Assembly (NCBI RefSeq): GCF_018283455.1 | Contig: NZ_JAAMTH010000001.1 | Coordinates: 2,523,501-2,587,500 of the forward strand | Origin: Planococcus sp. MSAK28401 | Lineage (GTDB): Bacteria > Bacillota > Bacilli > Bacillales_A > Planococcaceae | DNA: 64,000 bases | Direction: 5' to 3' | In this document: positions 8,058 to 16,431 of the stretch, one piece after another | Numbering within the stretch: the stretch's first letter is position 1 | How the letters are laid out: the number at the start of each line of letters is the position of its first letter | Notes under the pieces: model-generated | What the model saw: the letters and a program-made list of their open reading frames with translations, nothing else | What the model was told of the DNA's origin: nothing | The model's database searches: none | Made by a program: the position numbers and the translations under genes

Positions 8058-9065
8058 TTAACCATCTCGGCGCATTTCACTTTTTCGCAAGGCGATCGGC
8101 GAATAGTATTCATCAATCAGGTAGACGGGGCGGTTTTTTGTCTCATTGAAAACTTTCCCTAAATACTCGCCGATAATCCCAAGGGAAATCAATTGGATAC
8201 CGCCTAAAAACAAAATAACGGTCATCAGCGAAGGATACCCTGGTACTGAACCGCCAAAAACCAAAGTGCGGATAAAGATAAACAACATGAACAAGAGCGA
8301 GAGTATCGAGATTACAGTTCCGAAAATAGAAGAAATCCGCAGTGGTGCTACGGTCGATGAGGTCAGCCCATCAATGGCTAAATTGAACAATTTCGGATAG
8401 TTCCATTTGGTGGTGCCGGCTACCCGTTGTTCGCGGTCAAACAGCAATTCCTTTTTGTTGAAGCCAATCCAGTTGAACATGCCTTTTGTATAACGCTGGG
8501 ACTCACGCATCTGCCTTAATGCTTCGATGCATTTGCGGTCCAGCAAGCGAAAATCGCCGGTATTATTTTGCGTCGGGATATGGGAGACTTTCTCCAAGAT
8601 TTTGTAGTACGAATTGGACGACCATTTTTTGAACCAGGTTTCTCCTGCCCGCGTCTTGCGTTTGGCAAATACATCGTCGTAGCCCTTTTCCCAGTAACGA
8701 ATCATTTTTGGAATCAGTTCAGGAGGATCTTGCAAATCGGCGTCGATGATGATGACCGCATCACCATTAATATGGTCAAACCCGGCGAGCATGGCGACTT
8801 CCTTGCCGAAATTGCGCGATAAATTGACATAGGAAATTTCGGAATGCACTTTCGCCAATGTTTTCAGCATAGCAAGCGTATTGTCGCTGCTGCCATCATT
8901 GACGAAAAGAAATTCGAATTGATAGTTCGGTAATTTCGCCGTAACGCTTTTCAAGCGATGGATAAGCGGATTCAATACTTCTTCTTCATTATATGCAGGA
9001 ATAAGAATCGTAATTAGTTTCTTAATCTGTTTCACGCCCTCTTTACTTGTTAAATATTGTATCAT
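8058..9065 (-). CDS. GtrB/DPM1-type polyprenyl-phosphate glycosyltransferase (GT2)
   Basis: This 335-aa enzyme should transfer a sugar from a nucleotide donor to undecaprenyl phosphate on the inner membrane face. The GT2 domain (about 15-230) has P-A-Y-N-E-E-E, V-N-D-G-S-S-D-N and the metal-binding D-A-D-L-Q-D-P-P. Two membrane helices at about 248-270 and 280-305 are typical of GtrB. It is divergent from a GtrII-like gene, and together they fit the two-step O-antigen-type glucosylation scheme. The start is uncertain: the ATG at 9065 has only a weak site, and an internal GTG twelve codons later has GAGGG very close. Confidence 0.9.
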   Translation of the reverse strand: MIQYLTSKEGVKQIKKLITILIPAYNEEEVLNPLIHRLKSVTAKLPNYQFEFLFVNDGSSDNTLAMLKTLAKVHSEISYVNLSRNFGKEVAMLAGFDHINGDAVIIIDADLQDPPELIPKMIRYWEKGYDDVFAKRKTRAGETWFKKWSSNSYYKILEKVSHIPTQNNTGDFRLLDRKCIEALRQMRESQRYTKGMFNWIGFNKKELLFDREQRVAGTTKWNYPKLFNLAIDGLTSSTVAPLRISSIFGTVISILSLLFMLFIFIRTLVFGGSVPGYPSLMTVILFLGGIQLISLGIIGEYLGKVFNETKNRPVYLIDEYYSPIALRKSEMRRDG

Positions 9066-9286
9066 TATGATAACAATTTCTTCTCTGAAAAGCGAACAAG
9101 AATTTATTGGCTACCATATATACCGGACAACTTTTCAAGATCTAATCTGATAACTCCTTCATTATATGGTACAATTTTGAAGGTTTTATTTTGCCTAACA
9201 ATACAGTCCAACCAATCGAGTTTTTAAAACAACAAGACTGTTTTTTGTACATACTCGCATGCCTATCTATTTAAAAGGAGAATTTT

Positions 9287-10822
9287 ATGCCAGAACATTT
9301 ATTACTTCGACTAAAAAACAATATCAAGCCGCAATGGAAGACAGCGTTTTTTGCCGCTATCATCACCGGCTTTTTGACCCACCTATACATCTTCACCAAT
9401 ACTTTGCCAAACCATGACAGCTTGCTCAATATTTACGGTTCTCAGAAAAAATTCGCCCTCGGCCGGTTCTTTCTGTCCCCCTTTAGCGGCATCAGTTCTT
9501 ATTTTGACTTGCCGTGGGTGAATGGCACTTTATCCATTTTCTATTTGGCGCTTACGGCTGTGGCTCTCGTCGAATTATTCGACTTACGGAAAAAACTATC
9601 CATCGTCTTGACCTCCGGATTGCTTGTCACATTTCCAACCGTCACTTCGACCTTTTCCTATATGTTTACAGCTGATGCTTATATGCTTGGCTCGTTGACG
9701 ACCGTACTTGCATTAATCCTCACGAAGAAATACAAATACGGGTTTTTGCCCGGTGCACTCCTTTTCTATCTCAGCGTCGGGGTCTATCAGGCGAATTTGC
9801 CATTCCTGCTGACGCTTGTCACCGTCTTCTTGATCGCTGAAATCCTCGGCCGGCAAGTGGACTTAAAAACGGTTGGAACTCACATCTTGCGTTTTTTTGC
9901 CGTCACCGCTATCGGTATGTCTTTATACGGCATCACATTTAAACTTTATACCAACTTCTTCGCTGGAAAGATTTCTGATTATCAAGGCTTGAGTGAAGTA
10001 GGAGACAGTTCGGTAACATTAGCTGAACGCTTCACTTTAATCAATGACTCGTTCCAAAAATTCTTCTTCCGCGGTTTCATCACGGATATGCCGGTCAACC
10101 TGTTTGAAGTGTTAAATGTTACCACGTTCGTCTTGATCATCTTAGGATTCAGCTGGTTTGCCATCCACCACAAACTCTACCGCCACGGGGCATTGTTCGG
10201 AATTGCGATTGTCTTATTGCTGAGTTTGCCATTATCGGCTTATTGCTTGTATTTCGTTTCAGCTGAGGTCAGCTACCATATGTTGATGGTCATGGCATTA
10301 ATCAGCATTTACTTTTTACCGATCGTTTTCTACGACAATTATGTTCACGTCAAATTCACAACGCCGTTCTTGGCCTGGAGCACTGTACTGGTGTCCGCGG
10401 TATTAATCTTCAACTTTGCAATCATCGCCAACATCGCCTATTTCAATATGAACTTAAAATACGAACGATCCTATGCATTCTTGAACCGCGTAGTGGACCG
10501 CATCGAAGAAACCGAAGGCGCTTCTGAAATTACTACACTCGCGATATTCGGACGGATCTCCATGGACCCGAGCGTCAGCAGTGAAGAAGTGCCAAATAGT
10601 GTGCCCGCAATGACCGGCATGCTCGGCAGCCGCTTCTTAGCCCACCCTGCTCATTACAAGCGGATGATGAAAAACTATTTCGGCTATTCTTACGACCTAG
10701 CCACAACAGAAGAGAAAACAGCCATCGAAGCCAGTAACTTGTACAAAGAAATGGAAAGCTGGCCCGCCGCAAGCTCTGTTCGTCGCATCGACGACACCAT
10801 CATTATCAAACTGGATGACTGA
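9287..10822 (+). CDS. GtrII-like membrane glucosyltransferase
   Basis: This 511-aa polytopic protein has about ten to twelve membrane segments. Early in it are a loop with the N-H-D-S-L motif (about residues 43-47) and a second with G-R-F-F, as in the GtrII glucosyltransferase family (Glucos_trans_II), followed by T-A-D-A-Y-M. In Shigella phages, GtrII moves glucose from undecaprenyl phosphate-glucose to O-antigen outside the membrane. Here the acceptor is probably a wall polymer such as teichoic acid (inferred). The last 110 residues form an extracytoplasmic domain. An AAGGAG site precedes the ATG by 8 nt. Confidence 0.85.
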   Translation: MPEHLLLRLKNNIKPQWKTAFFAAIITGFLTHLYIFTNTLPNHDSLLNIYGSQKKFALGRFFLSPFSGISSYFDLPWVNGTLSIFYLALTAVALVELFDLRKKLSIVLTSGLLVTFPTVTSTFSYMFTADAYMLGSLTTVLALILTKKYKYGFLPGALLFYLSVGVYQANLPFLLTLVTVFLIAEILGRQVDLKTVGTHILRFFAVTAIGMSLYGITFKLYTNFFAGKISDYQGLSEVGDSSVTLAERFTLINDSFQKFFFRGFITDMPVNLFEVLNVTTFVLIILGFSWFAIHHKLYRHGALFGIAIVLLLSLPLSAYCLYFVSAEVSYHMLMVMALISIYFLPIVFYDNYVHVKFTTPFLAWSTVLVSAVLIFNFAIIANIAYFNMNLKYERSYAFLNRVVDRIEETEGASEITTLAIFGRISMDPSVSSEEVPNSVPAMTGMLGSRFLAHPAHYKRMMKNYFGYSYDLATTEEKTAIEASNLYKEMESWPAASSVRRIDDTIIIKLDD

Positions 10823-10876
10823 AACCAAACCGCCCGCCGAGTGCAATGAATTCTTGGTGAGGCGGTTTGGTTTTAC
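10823..10876 (+). terminator. Terminator of the GtrII-like gene
   Basis: The arms AACCAAACCGCC / GGCGGTTTGGTT are separated by about 30 nt and followed by a T-run. It begins directly after the stop codon. Confidence 0.75.
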
Positions 10877-10962
10877 GATCAAGCTGATCAGGCAGCTTGG
10901 GAGATGCTAGCTCCACCACCTGCACCACTAAACTATTCATCCGCTGCGGAGGAAACCATTGC

Positions 10963-11436
10963 ATGAAAGCCAAATACATCCCGGCCATCTTGTGGGCTCT
11001 ATTCATCTTAATCGCCACCAATAATTACAATTTCACGGCGCTGTTGGCGAATGACATCAACTTCAATGTCCGGCTGTTTCCGAACCTGTCGGACCTACTC
11101 ATCACGAGCGATATCCATCTTGACAGCAAGCTTTACGTCTTCCAGAAAACCGGTCACGCCTTGTCATTCGGCATTTTGTATCTATTAATGAATCAAGCCC
11201 TTAAAGAACGCCACGTCGCCTTCGCACTGTGCAGCATGTTCGCCTTTTTCACCGAGTTCCTGCAGCTGTTCTTTGAGCGCAGCGGCAGGCTTGTCGATGT
11301 ACTTATCGACATTGCCGGCATTTACGTGGCGTATTGGTTGAGCGAATACGTCAAAATACATGGCGGCATAGTGCCGGCTTTCTTCGTTGCTACAGAGAAA
11401 CTAGCGAATGTGCTAAAAGATGATAAATCACATTAG
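10963..11436 (+). CDS. VanZ-like membrane protein
   Basis: This 157-aa protein has four hydrophobic segments: one at the N-terminus, one around the G-H-A-L-S-F-G-I-L-Y motif, one around F-A-F-F-T-E-F-L-Q, and one after G-R-L-V-D-V-L-I-D. The conserved K-x-G-H, T-E-x-x-Q and D-x-x-x-D elements are those of VanZ family proteins. VanZ itself confers low-level teicoplanin resistance; most relatives have unknown roles. The start is the ATG preceded by GGAGG with a 10-nt spacer; the open frame extends 22 codons further upstream without a site. It follows the GtrII-like gene in the same direction. Confidence 0.88.
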   Translation: MKAKYIPAILWALFILIATNNYNFTALLANDINFNVRLFPNLSDLLITSDIHLDSKLYVFQKTGHALSFGILYLLMNQALKERHVAFALCSMFAFFTEFLQLFFERSGRLVDVLIDIAGIYVAYWLSEYVKIHGGIVPAFFVATEKLANVLKDDKSH

Positions 11437-11448
11437 TCCTAGACGACC

Positions 11449-11488
11449 AAAAGCCGAGTATCTCGCGACAACGAGATACTCGGCTTTT
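11449..11488. terminator. Strong bidirectional terminator
   Basis: A 17-bp perfect stem (AAAAGCCGAGTATCTCG and its complement) with a 6-nt loop lies between the VanZ-like gene and the convergent small membrane protein gene. Confidence 0.92.
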
Positions 11489-11570
11489 CTGCCTAAAACG
11501 AAATCCTTGAATTCCAACCTAAAACACCTAAATCGTTAATATCGGTTTTTAAAAAACTTTAAGAAAAAAT

Positions 11571-11813
11571 CTAGTTTATGAACTGTCTAGATAATAAGAA
11601 TAGCCAAGGACTCACTAAGAGTAGAGCGCTTAGATACATATAGTTCTGTTTTCCAAGTCCCATCGCTATTGCCCAACTAAATAAACTACATAAAGACGTC
11701 AGTATTAGAGTCGTAATGATTCCATATTCCTGGAAAAAAGGTATGGTGAAAGACAAAATACCAATACCAAGTAAAGTCCAATACATTATATAAGGTAATT
11801 TTTTGTTTTCCAT
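11571..11813 (-). CDS. Small integral membrane protein (80 aa)
   Basis: This 80-aa protein starts M-E-N-K-K-L-P-Y and consists of three hydrophobic segments (about 8-25, 30-50 and 55-74). An AGGGGG site lies 7 nt before this ATG. The longer frame to 11864 has no site and adds a polar leader, so it was not chosen. Family not recognised. Confidence 0.65.
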   Translation of the reverse strand: MENKKLPYIMYWTLLGIGILSFTIPFFQEYGIITTLILTSLCSLFSWAIAMGLGKQNYMYLSALLLVSPWLFLLSRQFIN

Positions 11814-11944
11814 TGCGATTCCCCCTAAGAATCCATTCCCCTTATATTTAGTCCTAACAGTCATTCGTTAACTAATGTCCTTCGAGAAATGCTCCGTTTA
11901 TTAACTTTTGGTCTCAAGACTCCCACAGAAATAGTTACTCATAT

Positions 11945-12130
11945 TTATTCCAACTTACTAAAGCATCTTGAACAATAGATAATTTGGTCAGGACCCCAGG
12001 CTTTTAAAAGAACATACCCATTTGTCTTTTTCGGTGTAACGATAATTGCCATCTTCTCATCTTTTTCAACTTCTCTTCCGCAATTTTCGCAAGTAAATTT
12101 ATCGCCAATAATATATATCCGCCCTCTCAT
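11945..12130 (-). CDS. Small zinc-ribbon protein
   Basis: This 61-aa protein has two cysteine knuckles, C-E-N-C-G-R-E near residues 14-20 and Y-C-S-R-C-F near 52-57, which should bind one zinc. It has no membrane segment. Short proteins of this type are common in Bacillales and have no established role. The ATG lacks a convincing ribosome site, so the start may be wrong. Confidence 0.6.
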   Translation of the reverse strand: MRGRIYIIGDKFTCENCGREVEKDEKMAIIVTPKKTNGYVLLKAWGPDQIIYCSRCFSKLE

Positions 12131-12238
12131 AGAATTCTAATTTAGCAACTTATTACCTTCACCTTTTAACTACGTTTGAACAAGAAATCCGTTTCACAAT
12201 TCAAATCCTCTCGAAACTGTTTCCTGATTCTCCACCAT

Positions 12239-12856
12239 TTAGCCAAACAACTTCAATAATTCCTTAAACTCCTCAATCACATAATCAAACTCATCCACTT
12301 CCCCAAACCCATACGCCGCATAGACGAATGGAATATCCGCCTTTTTCGCCGCTTCCCGGTCGCCATTCGTATCCCCGACATATACGGCCTTCGCCACATC
12401 ATTTCGTTCCATAACCAGCTGGATATTCTCGCCCTTCGACAAGCCTGTTCTCCCCGGGTTCTCGAAATCAAGGAAATACTTATCCAACTCGTGGTAGGCA
12501 TAGAAGCTTTCGATATAGCCTTCCTGGCAATTGCTGACGATGTATAAATTGTATTGCTGCGCGAGCCTCTTCAGCACATGCTCCACACCGGAATAGAGTT
12601 GCCCGCCTTGTTTTCGCAAATACGCACTCTCTAACTCCGATGCCTTCTCGGTATACGTACGATGCTGCTCGTCCGATAGATGAGGAAATAGCTTCTCCCT
12701 GGTTTCATGCGCTTGCAGCCCCATGACGCCGCGTATATCCTCTTTCGTCAAGTTTCCCTCTGCGCCGCTTTCCTCAAGCGCCTCATTCCATGCCTTCAAA
12801 ACGACGTCGAGCGAATTCCATAATGTGCCGTCCAAATCAAAAATGATGCTGTCCAT
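12239..12856 (-). CDS. HAD-family phosphatase (phosphoglycolate phosphatase-like)
   Basis: This 205-aa hydrolase has HAD motif I F-D-L-D-G-T-L-W near residue 6, motif II V-S-N-C-Q-E, a conserved lysine region, and motif IV V-G-D-T-N-G-D with following A-A-K-K-A-D-I-P. The cap domain lies after motif I (about 16-80), as in Gph/PGMB-type enzymes. The natural substrate is unknown. The start was set at M-D-S-I-I-F-D, 8 nt after an AAGGAAG site. The open frame continues upstream through a repeat unit (L-C-T-T-Q-F), which is not real coding sequence. Confidence 0.88.
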   Translation of the reverse strand: MDSIIFDLDGTLWNSLDVVLKAWNEALEESGAEGNLTKEDIRGVMGLQAHETREKLFPHLSDEQHRTYTEKASELESAYLRKQGGQLYSGVEHVLKRLAQQYNLYIVSNCQEGYIESFYAYHELDKYFLDFENPGRTGLSKGENIQLVMERNDVAKAVYVGDTNGDREAAKKADIPFVYAAYGFGEVDEFDYVIEEFKELLKLFG

Positions 12857-12901
12857 ATGTATGACTTCCTTTCCACTGCATTTTCTCCATTCTACCGCAA
12901 C

Positions 12902-12988
12902 AAATTGTGTCGTGCACAGGGACGCAACTCGAGACGAATCCCGTTCTATCAATCTTCTCTACTCCCGAATTGTGTGGTGCACAGGGAC
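12902..12988 (+). repeat. Paired 22-bp repeat, copy 5
   Basis: Units lie at 12902-12923 and 12967-12988, 65 bp apart. The pair sits between comK and the HAD gene, both on the minus strand, 46 bp upstream of the HAD start. No conserved hairpin accompanies this copy. Confidence 0.9.
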
Positions 12989-13033
12989 AAAAACAAAGAA
13001 GAGCAGGCACACAGCCCACTCTCCCCGTCTCAT

Positions 13034-13615
13034 CTATTCCCCAGCCTTATGCTCATAATTCACGTGCCCCGCCTGCTTGACCAAATGATACGTCGTCTCC
13101 GGCACTGTCCGGCCGCTTTCGAAAAATCGTTTTTGCGCTTCCATCTTGAACTGGAGCTCGTACGCTTTTTCCATGCGACGCTGGATTGACTTCTTGCTGC
13201 CATCAAGGATGATCGAACTGCCGTTGCTCAAATTGACTTTCGTCGTACAGCCATCGATGCTGATGCATTCCATAATGTGCTGCAAGGACAGCCACACACA
13301 GCCCTCCAACAGCGCCGACTTGCTTGGCAATAAAATAATCCCTTTATCGCGATCGATGATGATCGGGTTCTTATTGAGCTTCCCAAGAATCGCGGCCGAT
13401 CCTTCCACCGCACCGCGCATGCTAGAGCCTCGGAAGCGCAAATTCGTATCGATTAAATCGAAAGGCTTCGACTCGACTTTGATCATGCCATCCGTATGGT
13501 AAATCACTGAATTCAAGCAACCATTTTCATCGTAGTCCGGCAAAATCAATACGGTATCTTGCCCGATTTCCTTTTCAAAGTTCATTTCCAACTTGAAATT
13601 CTTCCGTTTTCTCAT
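13034..13615 (-). CDS. comK: Competence transcription factor ComK-like
   Basis: This 193-aa protein shows ComK family signatures. They are an N-terminal strand with D-T-V-L-I-L-P, then K-P-F-D-L-I-D-x-N-x-R-F-R-G-S-S about residues 50-67, N-P-I-I-I-D with I-I-L-L-P-S-K-S, and C-V-W-L-S-L-x-H-I. In Bacillus subtilis ComK binds paired AT boxes and switches on DNA-uptake genes. Whether it is active here is unknown; related Planococcaceae often carry comK without known competence. The start M-R-K-R-K-N-F was chosen because GGGG lies 8 nt upstream. No ComK box (AAAA-N5-TTTT) is evident at its own promoter. Confidence 0.82.
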   Translation of the reverse strand: MRKRKNFKLEMNFEKEIGQDTVLILPDYDENGCLNSVIYHTDGMIKVESKPFDLIDTNLRFRGSSMRGAVEGSAAILGKLNKNPIIIDRDKGIILLPSKSALLEGCVWLSLQHIMECISIDGCTTKVNLSNGSSIILDGSKKSIQRRMEKAYELQFKMEAQKRFFESGRTVPETTYHLVKQAGHVNYEHKAGE

Positions 13616-13644
13616 TTCCGTATCCCCTTTTTTTGAGTTTTCGC

Positions 13645-13752
13645 TTATCTCTTTCACTAAAAAGGAGTATACTAACTAATAGTTGGTACACTCCAACTGG
13701 TGCCTCCGGATGTCTGTCTCCCAAGACCATTACATCCGGAGGTTTCTTTTTG
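13645..13752 (+). ncRNA. Candidate small RNA divergent from comK
   Basis: On the plus strand, a -10 TATACT at 13668-13673 has a weak TTATCT 17 bp upstream. It is followed by a small hairpin (AGTTGG/CCAACT, 13681-13698) and a strong terminator-like hairpin CCTCCGGATGT / ACATCCGGAGG with TTTCTTTTT (ending about 13752). No ribosome site or frame fits. This could be a transcript of about 70 nt; the weak -35 makes it uncertain. Confidence 0.4.
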
Positions 13753-14295
13753 CCTTCATCCCCCTATGCGTGAACACAGCACACCTCCCCATTTCTATAT
13801 TCATCGTCAGTTTCGAGAACAGCTATCCGGTTCAACAATATCCCGCAATCCTTATCGCGGCATATCATCTTCTTCCACGTTTTAGATAAACCCCCATCAG
13901 CCAGACATCCTCTGGCACTTCGTCAATCCAAGCGGACCCTCGCAACCGTTGATCTCCAGCGAATTCTCTTGGAAATCGTGCGGCCGCTAAAGCGGAATTA
14001 ATTTGTCACTCTATTCTAACTTTTATTATTATATAGTTTATTAGCATCACTTGTATACAATTAATTTCCTATTTTTTATGAAAATTTACACTTTATAAAT
14101 AATTTTATTTTCAATTTAGAAATAAGTCATTTCAACGCTTCATTTCGCTATTATTCATCTTAAGTCATGCGAAAATAAGCGTGTTTCCTCCGTTTCAGCT
14201 TACCTCAGCTTTCTCGATTTCATCAAAAAAAGCCTGCATTTCAGCAGACTCCCCTCCAACAATCAGCAGTAACAATGACAAACCGTCCAAATCTT
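13753..14295. other. Long intergenic stretch
   Basis: No complete gene. It contains a possible remnant at 13865-14005, then about 170 bp of very AT-rich DNA. Confidence 0.4.
13865..14005 (-). pseudogene. Possible C-terminal gene remnant
   Basis: A 46-codon minus-strand frame, stop to stop, without a usable start codon. It reads R-F-P-R-E-F-A-G-D-Q then W-I-D-E-V-P-E-D-V-W-L-M-G-V-Y and ends in a basic tail. Its GC content and residue use look like coding DNA. It may be the tail of a lost gene; family not recognised. Confidence 0.25.
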
Positions 14296-14769
14296 TCACA
14301 CTTCCATCTTCCCAACGACAGCCCACCGCCCCCAGCCTTTTTCAATCTGCTCCAGCTTCTCGTTCCAATAATTCACATACAGCTCGTCCGCTTTTTCGTG
14401 TGTGAAAAACTGACGGTGCTGCTGCTCCGTTAAATAGTACGCCGGCAGCTCTGTAACGCCGAGACGCCTCGCTTTCGCCACGCGGTGATTGCCGTCGATT
14501 AACTTAAAAAATTCCGGACGCATCCAAGCGACAATGACCGGTTTCGTCAGATCCGCCTGTGGAATCCATGCCTCATCCAAAGAGTCCGAATCCATCCCCT
14601 TTGAAGGCGGCTCGATTTGTACGACCGACAAATCGACTTGATCCAAATTCTTGTCAATCCACGATTGCACGTGCGTAATATTCCATGTGAACGGAAAACC
14701 GCCGAAATTTTCATCATCGATTGCCGGCACACAAGGCGTAAAGTTTCGATTCGCTTTTAGTTTTCTCAT
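14296..14769 (-). CDS. ParB/sulfiredoxin-like fold protein
   Basis: This 157-aa protein has the ParB N-terminal-like core: K-P-V-I-V-A-W (about 80-87), K-L-I-D-G-N-H-R-V-A-K-A and a following G-V-T-E-L-P-A-Y-Y. The G-N-H-R motif is the phosphate-binding site in ParB/Srx folds, where it binds CTP or ATP. No DNA-binding HTH domain follows, so it is not a chromosome-partition ParB. Stand-alone relatives have unknown roles. The start M-R-K-L-K-A-N follows AGG at 7 nt; the longer frame runs into a repeat unit and was rejected. Confidence 0.72.
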   Translation of the reverse strand: MRKLKANRNFTPCVPAIDDENFGGFPFTWNITHVQSWIDKNLDQVDLSVVQIEPPSKGMDSDSLDEAWIPQADLTKPVIVAWMRPEFFKLIDGNHRVAKARRLGVTELPAYYLTEQQHRQFFTHEKADELYVNYWNEKLEQIEKGWGRWAVVGKMEV

Positions 14770-14786
14770 CCGCTTACCTGCCTTCT

Positions 14787-14885
14787 GAATTGTGTCATGC
14801 ACAGGGACAAAACCTGAACACGCTACAGTACAAATCCCACTCTATCGGCTTTTCCAGCCTAATGAATTGTATGGCGCACAGGGAC
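14787..14885 (+). repeat. Paired 22-bp repeat, copy 6
   Basis: Units lie at 14787-14808 and 14864-14885. The spacing is 77 bp instead of 65, and the second unit has one change (tgtatggcgc). The block sits between the SEC-C gene and the ParB-like gene, both on the minus strand. Confidence 0.88.
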
Positions 14886-14887
14886 AC

Positions 14888-15601
14888 TCACCCCGATTTC
14901 CCGCAGCACTTCTTGAACTTCTTCCCGCTGCCGCAGACACATGGCTCGTTGCGCCCTACCTGCCCCGGTAGCGGCCGCAAGAATTTCTTTTCCAGCTGGA
15001 ACAACTCATATGGGGTATGCCCACGGTTAATCTGCTGGCGCGTGTTGTTGTGAAGATGCGTCACGATCTGCATCAAAGACTGTACTTGCTTTGCCGTTAG
15101 CTTCAGATCTCTCCGCTCAAATTCGGATAAGACTTTCTCCGGCGAAAACGCGTCTTCTGCCATCATCTGGATATCTTCAGCGATACCTTGTGAATACTCT
15201 TCTTGAATGCCCTCAAATTTGGATTCAATCCACTCCTGCAACGCCCAATACTCATCCGGCTTATGGAAATAATGCGGGTCGCTCCATAGTAATAATTCCT
15301 GCTGTTTCGGCACGTAATACGGTTTGCCTTGCTGGCGTGCCCAATGCGAATTAAATTCGTCGAATTCCACAATCCACTGCCCCACGAAAAAATTCCCAGG
15401 ATATAAATAGACAAACTTCTGTTCCAAAGCTGCTTTTGCCAAACTGCCTCCAAACGGATCTTCTATCCACTGTTTGATATCAGATTCAGTCACTTGCTCT
15501 TCCGTCTGCGCAGAAATCATTTCCGCCACTTGGCCAAATGGCGCGATCCCATACAACTGCACTGCTGCCGAAATATAGTCGATCCATAATGTTTTATTCA
15601 A
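14888..15601 (-). CDS. SEC-C motif protein
   Basis: This 237-aa protein ends with a SEC-C zinc-binding motif, N-E-P-C-V-C-G-S-G-K-K-F-K-K-C-C. It is the same motif as in the SecA tail, where it binds SecB or ribosomes. The rest is an acidic, mostly helical region rich in tryptophan and glutamate that I do not recognise. The start is a TTG preceded by GGAGTGGGG; no ATG fits near it. It is probably a cytoplasmic protein. It lies in the same direction as the ParB-like gene, separated by a repeat pair. Confidence 0.78.
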   Translation of the reverse strand: MNKTLWIDYISAAVQLYGIAPFGQVAEMISAQTEEQVTESDIKQWIEDPFGGSLAKAALEQKFVYLYPGNFFVGQWIVEFDEFNSHWARQQGKPYYVPKQQELLLWSDPHYFHKPDEYWALQEWIESKFEGIQEEYSQGIAEDIQMMAEDAFSPEKVLSEFERRDLKLTAKQVQSLMQIVTHLHNNTRQQINRGHTPYELFQLEKKFLRPLPGQVGRNEPCVCGSGKKFKKCCGKSG

Positions 15602-15893
15602 ATCCCCACTCCGTTCTTATTTCGTCTCATTTATTGTATCTTTCAAAAGAGGACTTTCCAACATACAAACTAACGTTGCAGACATGTGTATATTATCAAT
15701 TTTCCGGGCCATCAAAGAACTACCTGTGTCAGAAAACCATACCACTTCGCGCAAAACCGGGAAGCGCTTAAGATCGAAGAAGAGAAGTTCTTTTATTTCT
15801 TGTCATTTTCGGGTATATAGAAAAATGAAGCAAGACAACATCGGGAGTGAAAAGATTGAATTGACACTGTGTCTGTAGGAGGTGCATCCAGCA

Positions 15894-16193
15894 ATGTCAC
15901 AACAAACCGGCAATAATGATTCGGAAATTGAGTTCAGTTCAAAGAACCATGAAGTCATTATTCACCACCGCTATAAGTTCTATTACAATGTAAACGATGT
16001 GCTGATTGCAGTTTGGTTCATCCTTGGCAGTACGCTGTTCTTTTGGAAGGAAACTGAAACGATAGCAATCTGGTTTTTCCTTTTCGGAAGCATCCAACTG
16101 CTCATTCGCCCACTGATGCGAATTTTCAGGGAAATTCACCTAAAGAAGATCCGGTCAGGTAAAGCTGATTCTGACGATAATATCAGCAAATGA
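15894..16193 (+). CDS. YrhK-like membrane protein
   Basis: This 99-aa protein has a polar N-terminal part with H-E-V-I-I-H-H-R-Y-K (about 20-29). V-N-D-V-L-I-A-V-W-F-I-L-G-S-T-L-F-F-W and a second membrane segment starting I-A-I-W-F-F-L-F-G-S follow, then a basic tail. This pattern is that of the YrhK-like domain; function unknown. The ATG lies 11 nt after TAGGAGG, with a GTG start closer to the site rejected. It is the only plus-strand gene between the SEC-C gene and the zinc-ribbon operon. Confidence 0.78.
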   Translation: MSQQTGNNDSEIEFSSKNHEVIIHHRYKFYYNVNDVLIAVWFILGSTLFFWKETETIAIWFFLFGSIQLLIRPLMRIFREIHLKKIRSGKADSDDNISK

Positions 16194-16274
16194 ATAGTCG
16201 ACACACATGGTTCTTATAAAGCCCTATATCCACTTAGCTCCTATTCGCCTTTTTACCGAACAAAAGAAATAGAT

Positions 16275-16314
16275 AAAAGCCAGCTATCGATGTATGACCG
16301 ATAGCTGGCTTTTT
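16275..16314. terminator. Terminator after the YrhK-like gene
   Basis: A 15-bp perfect stem AAAAGCCAGCTATCG / CGATAGCTGGCTTTT has a 10-nt loop and A/T flanks on both sides, so it can serve both strands. Confidence 0.9.
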
Positions 16315-16319
16315 CACTT

Positions 16320-16416
16320 GAATTGTGTCGTGCACAGGGACAAAAAAGATCCAACAGCTGTGCAAATCCCCACATGGCAACAATGATGTTGTCAGAATAG
16401 TTCCATGCACAGGGAC
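16320..16416 (+). repeat. Paired 22-bp repeat, copy 7 (degenerate)
   Basis: Units lie at 16320-16341 and 16395-16416 (75 bp apart); the second is degenerate in its left half (gaatagttccatgcac). The pair follows a terminator. No copy was seen to the right of this point. Confidence 0.85.
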
Positions 16417-16431
16417 GAACGCCCCCACACA

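Noticed and set aside
12857..13189. Plus-strand frames running through the paired repeats (peptides such as N-C-V-V-H-R-D)
   Set aside because: They exist because the repeat has no stop in those frames; no ribosome site, and the same peptide appears at unrelated loci.
14296..14769. ParB-like protein considered as chromosome or plasmid partition protein
   Set aside because: It lacks the HTH domain and has no ParA or parS nearby; only the nucleotide-binding fold is shared.
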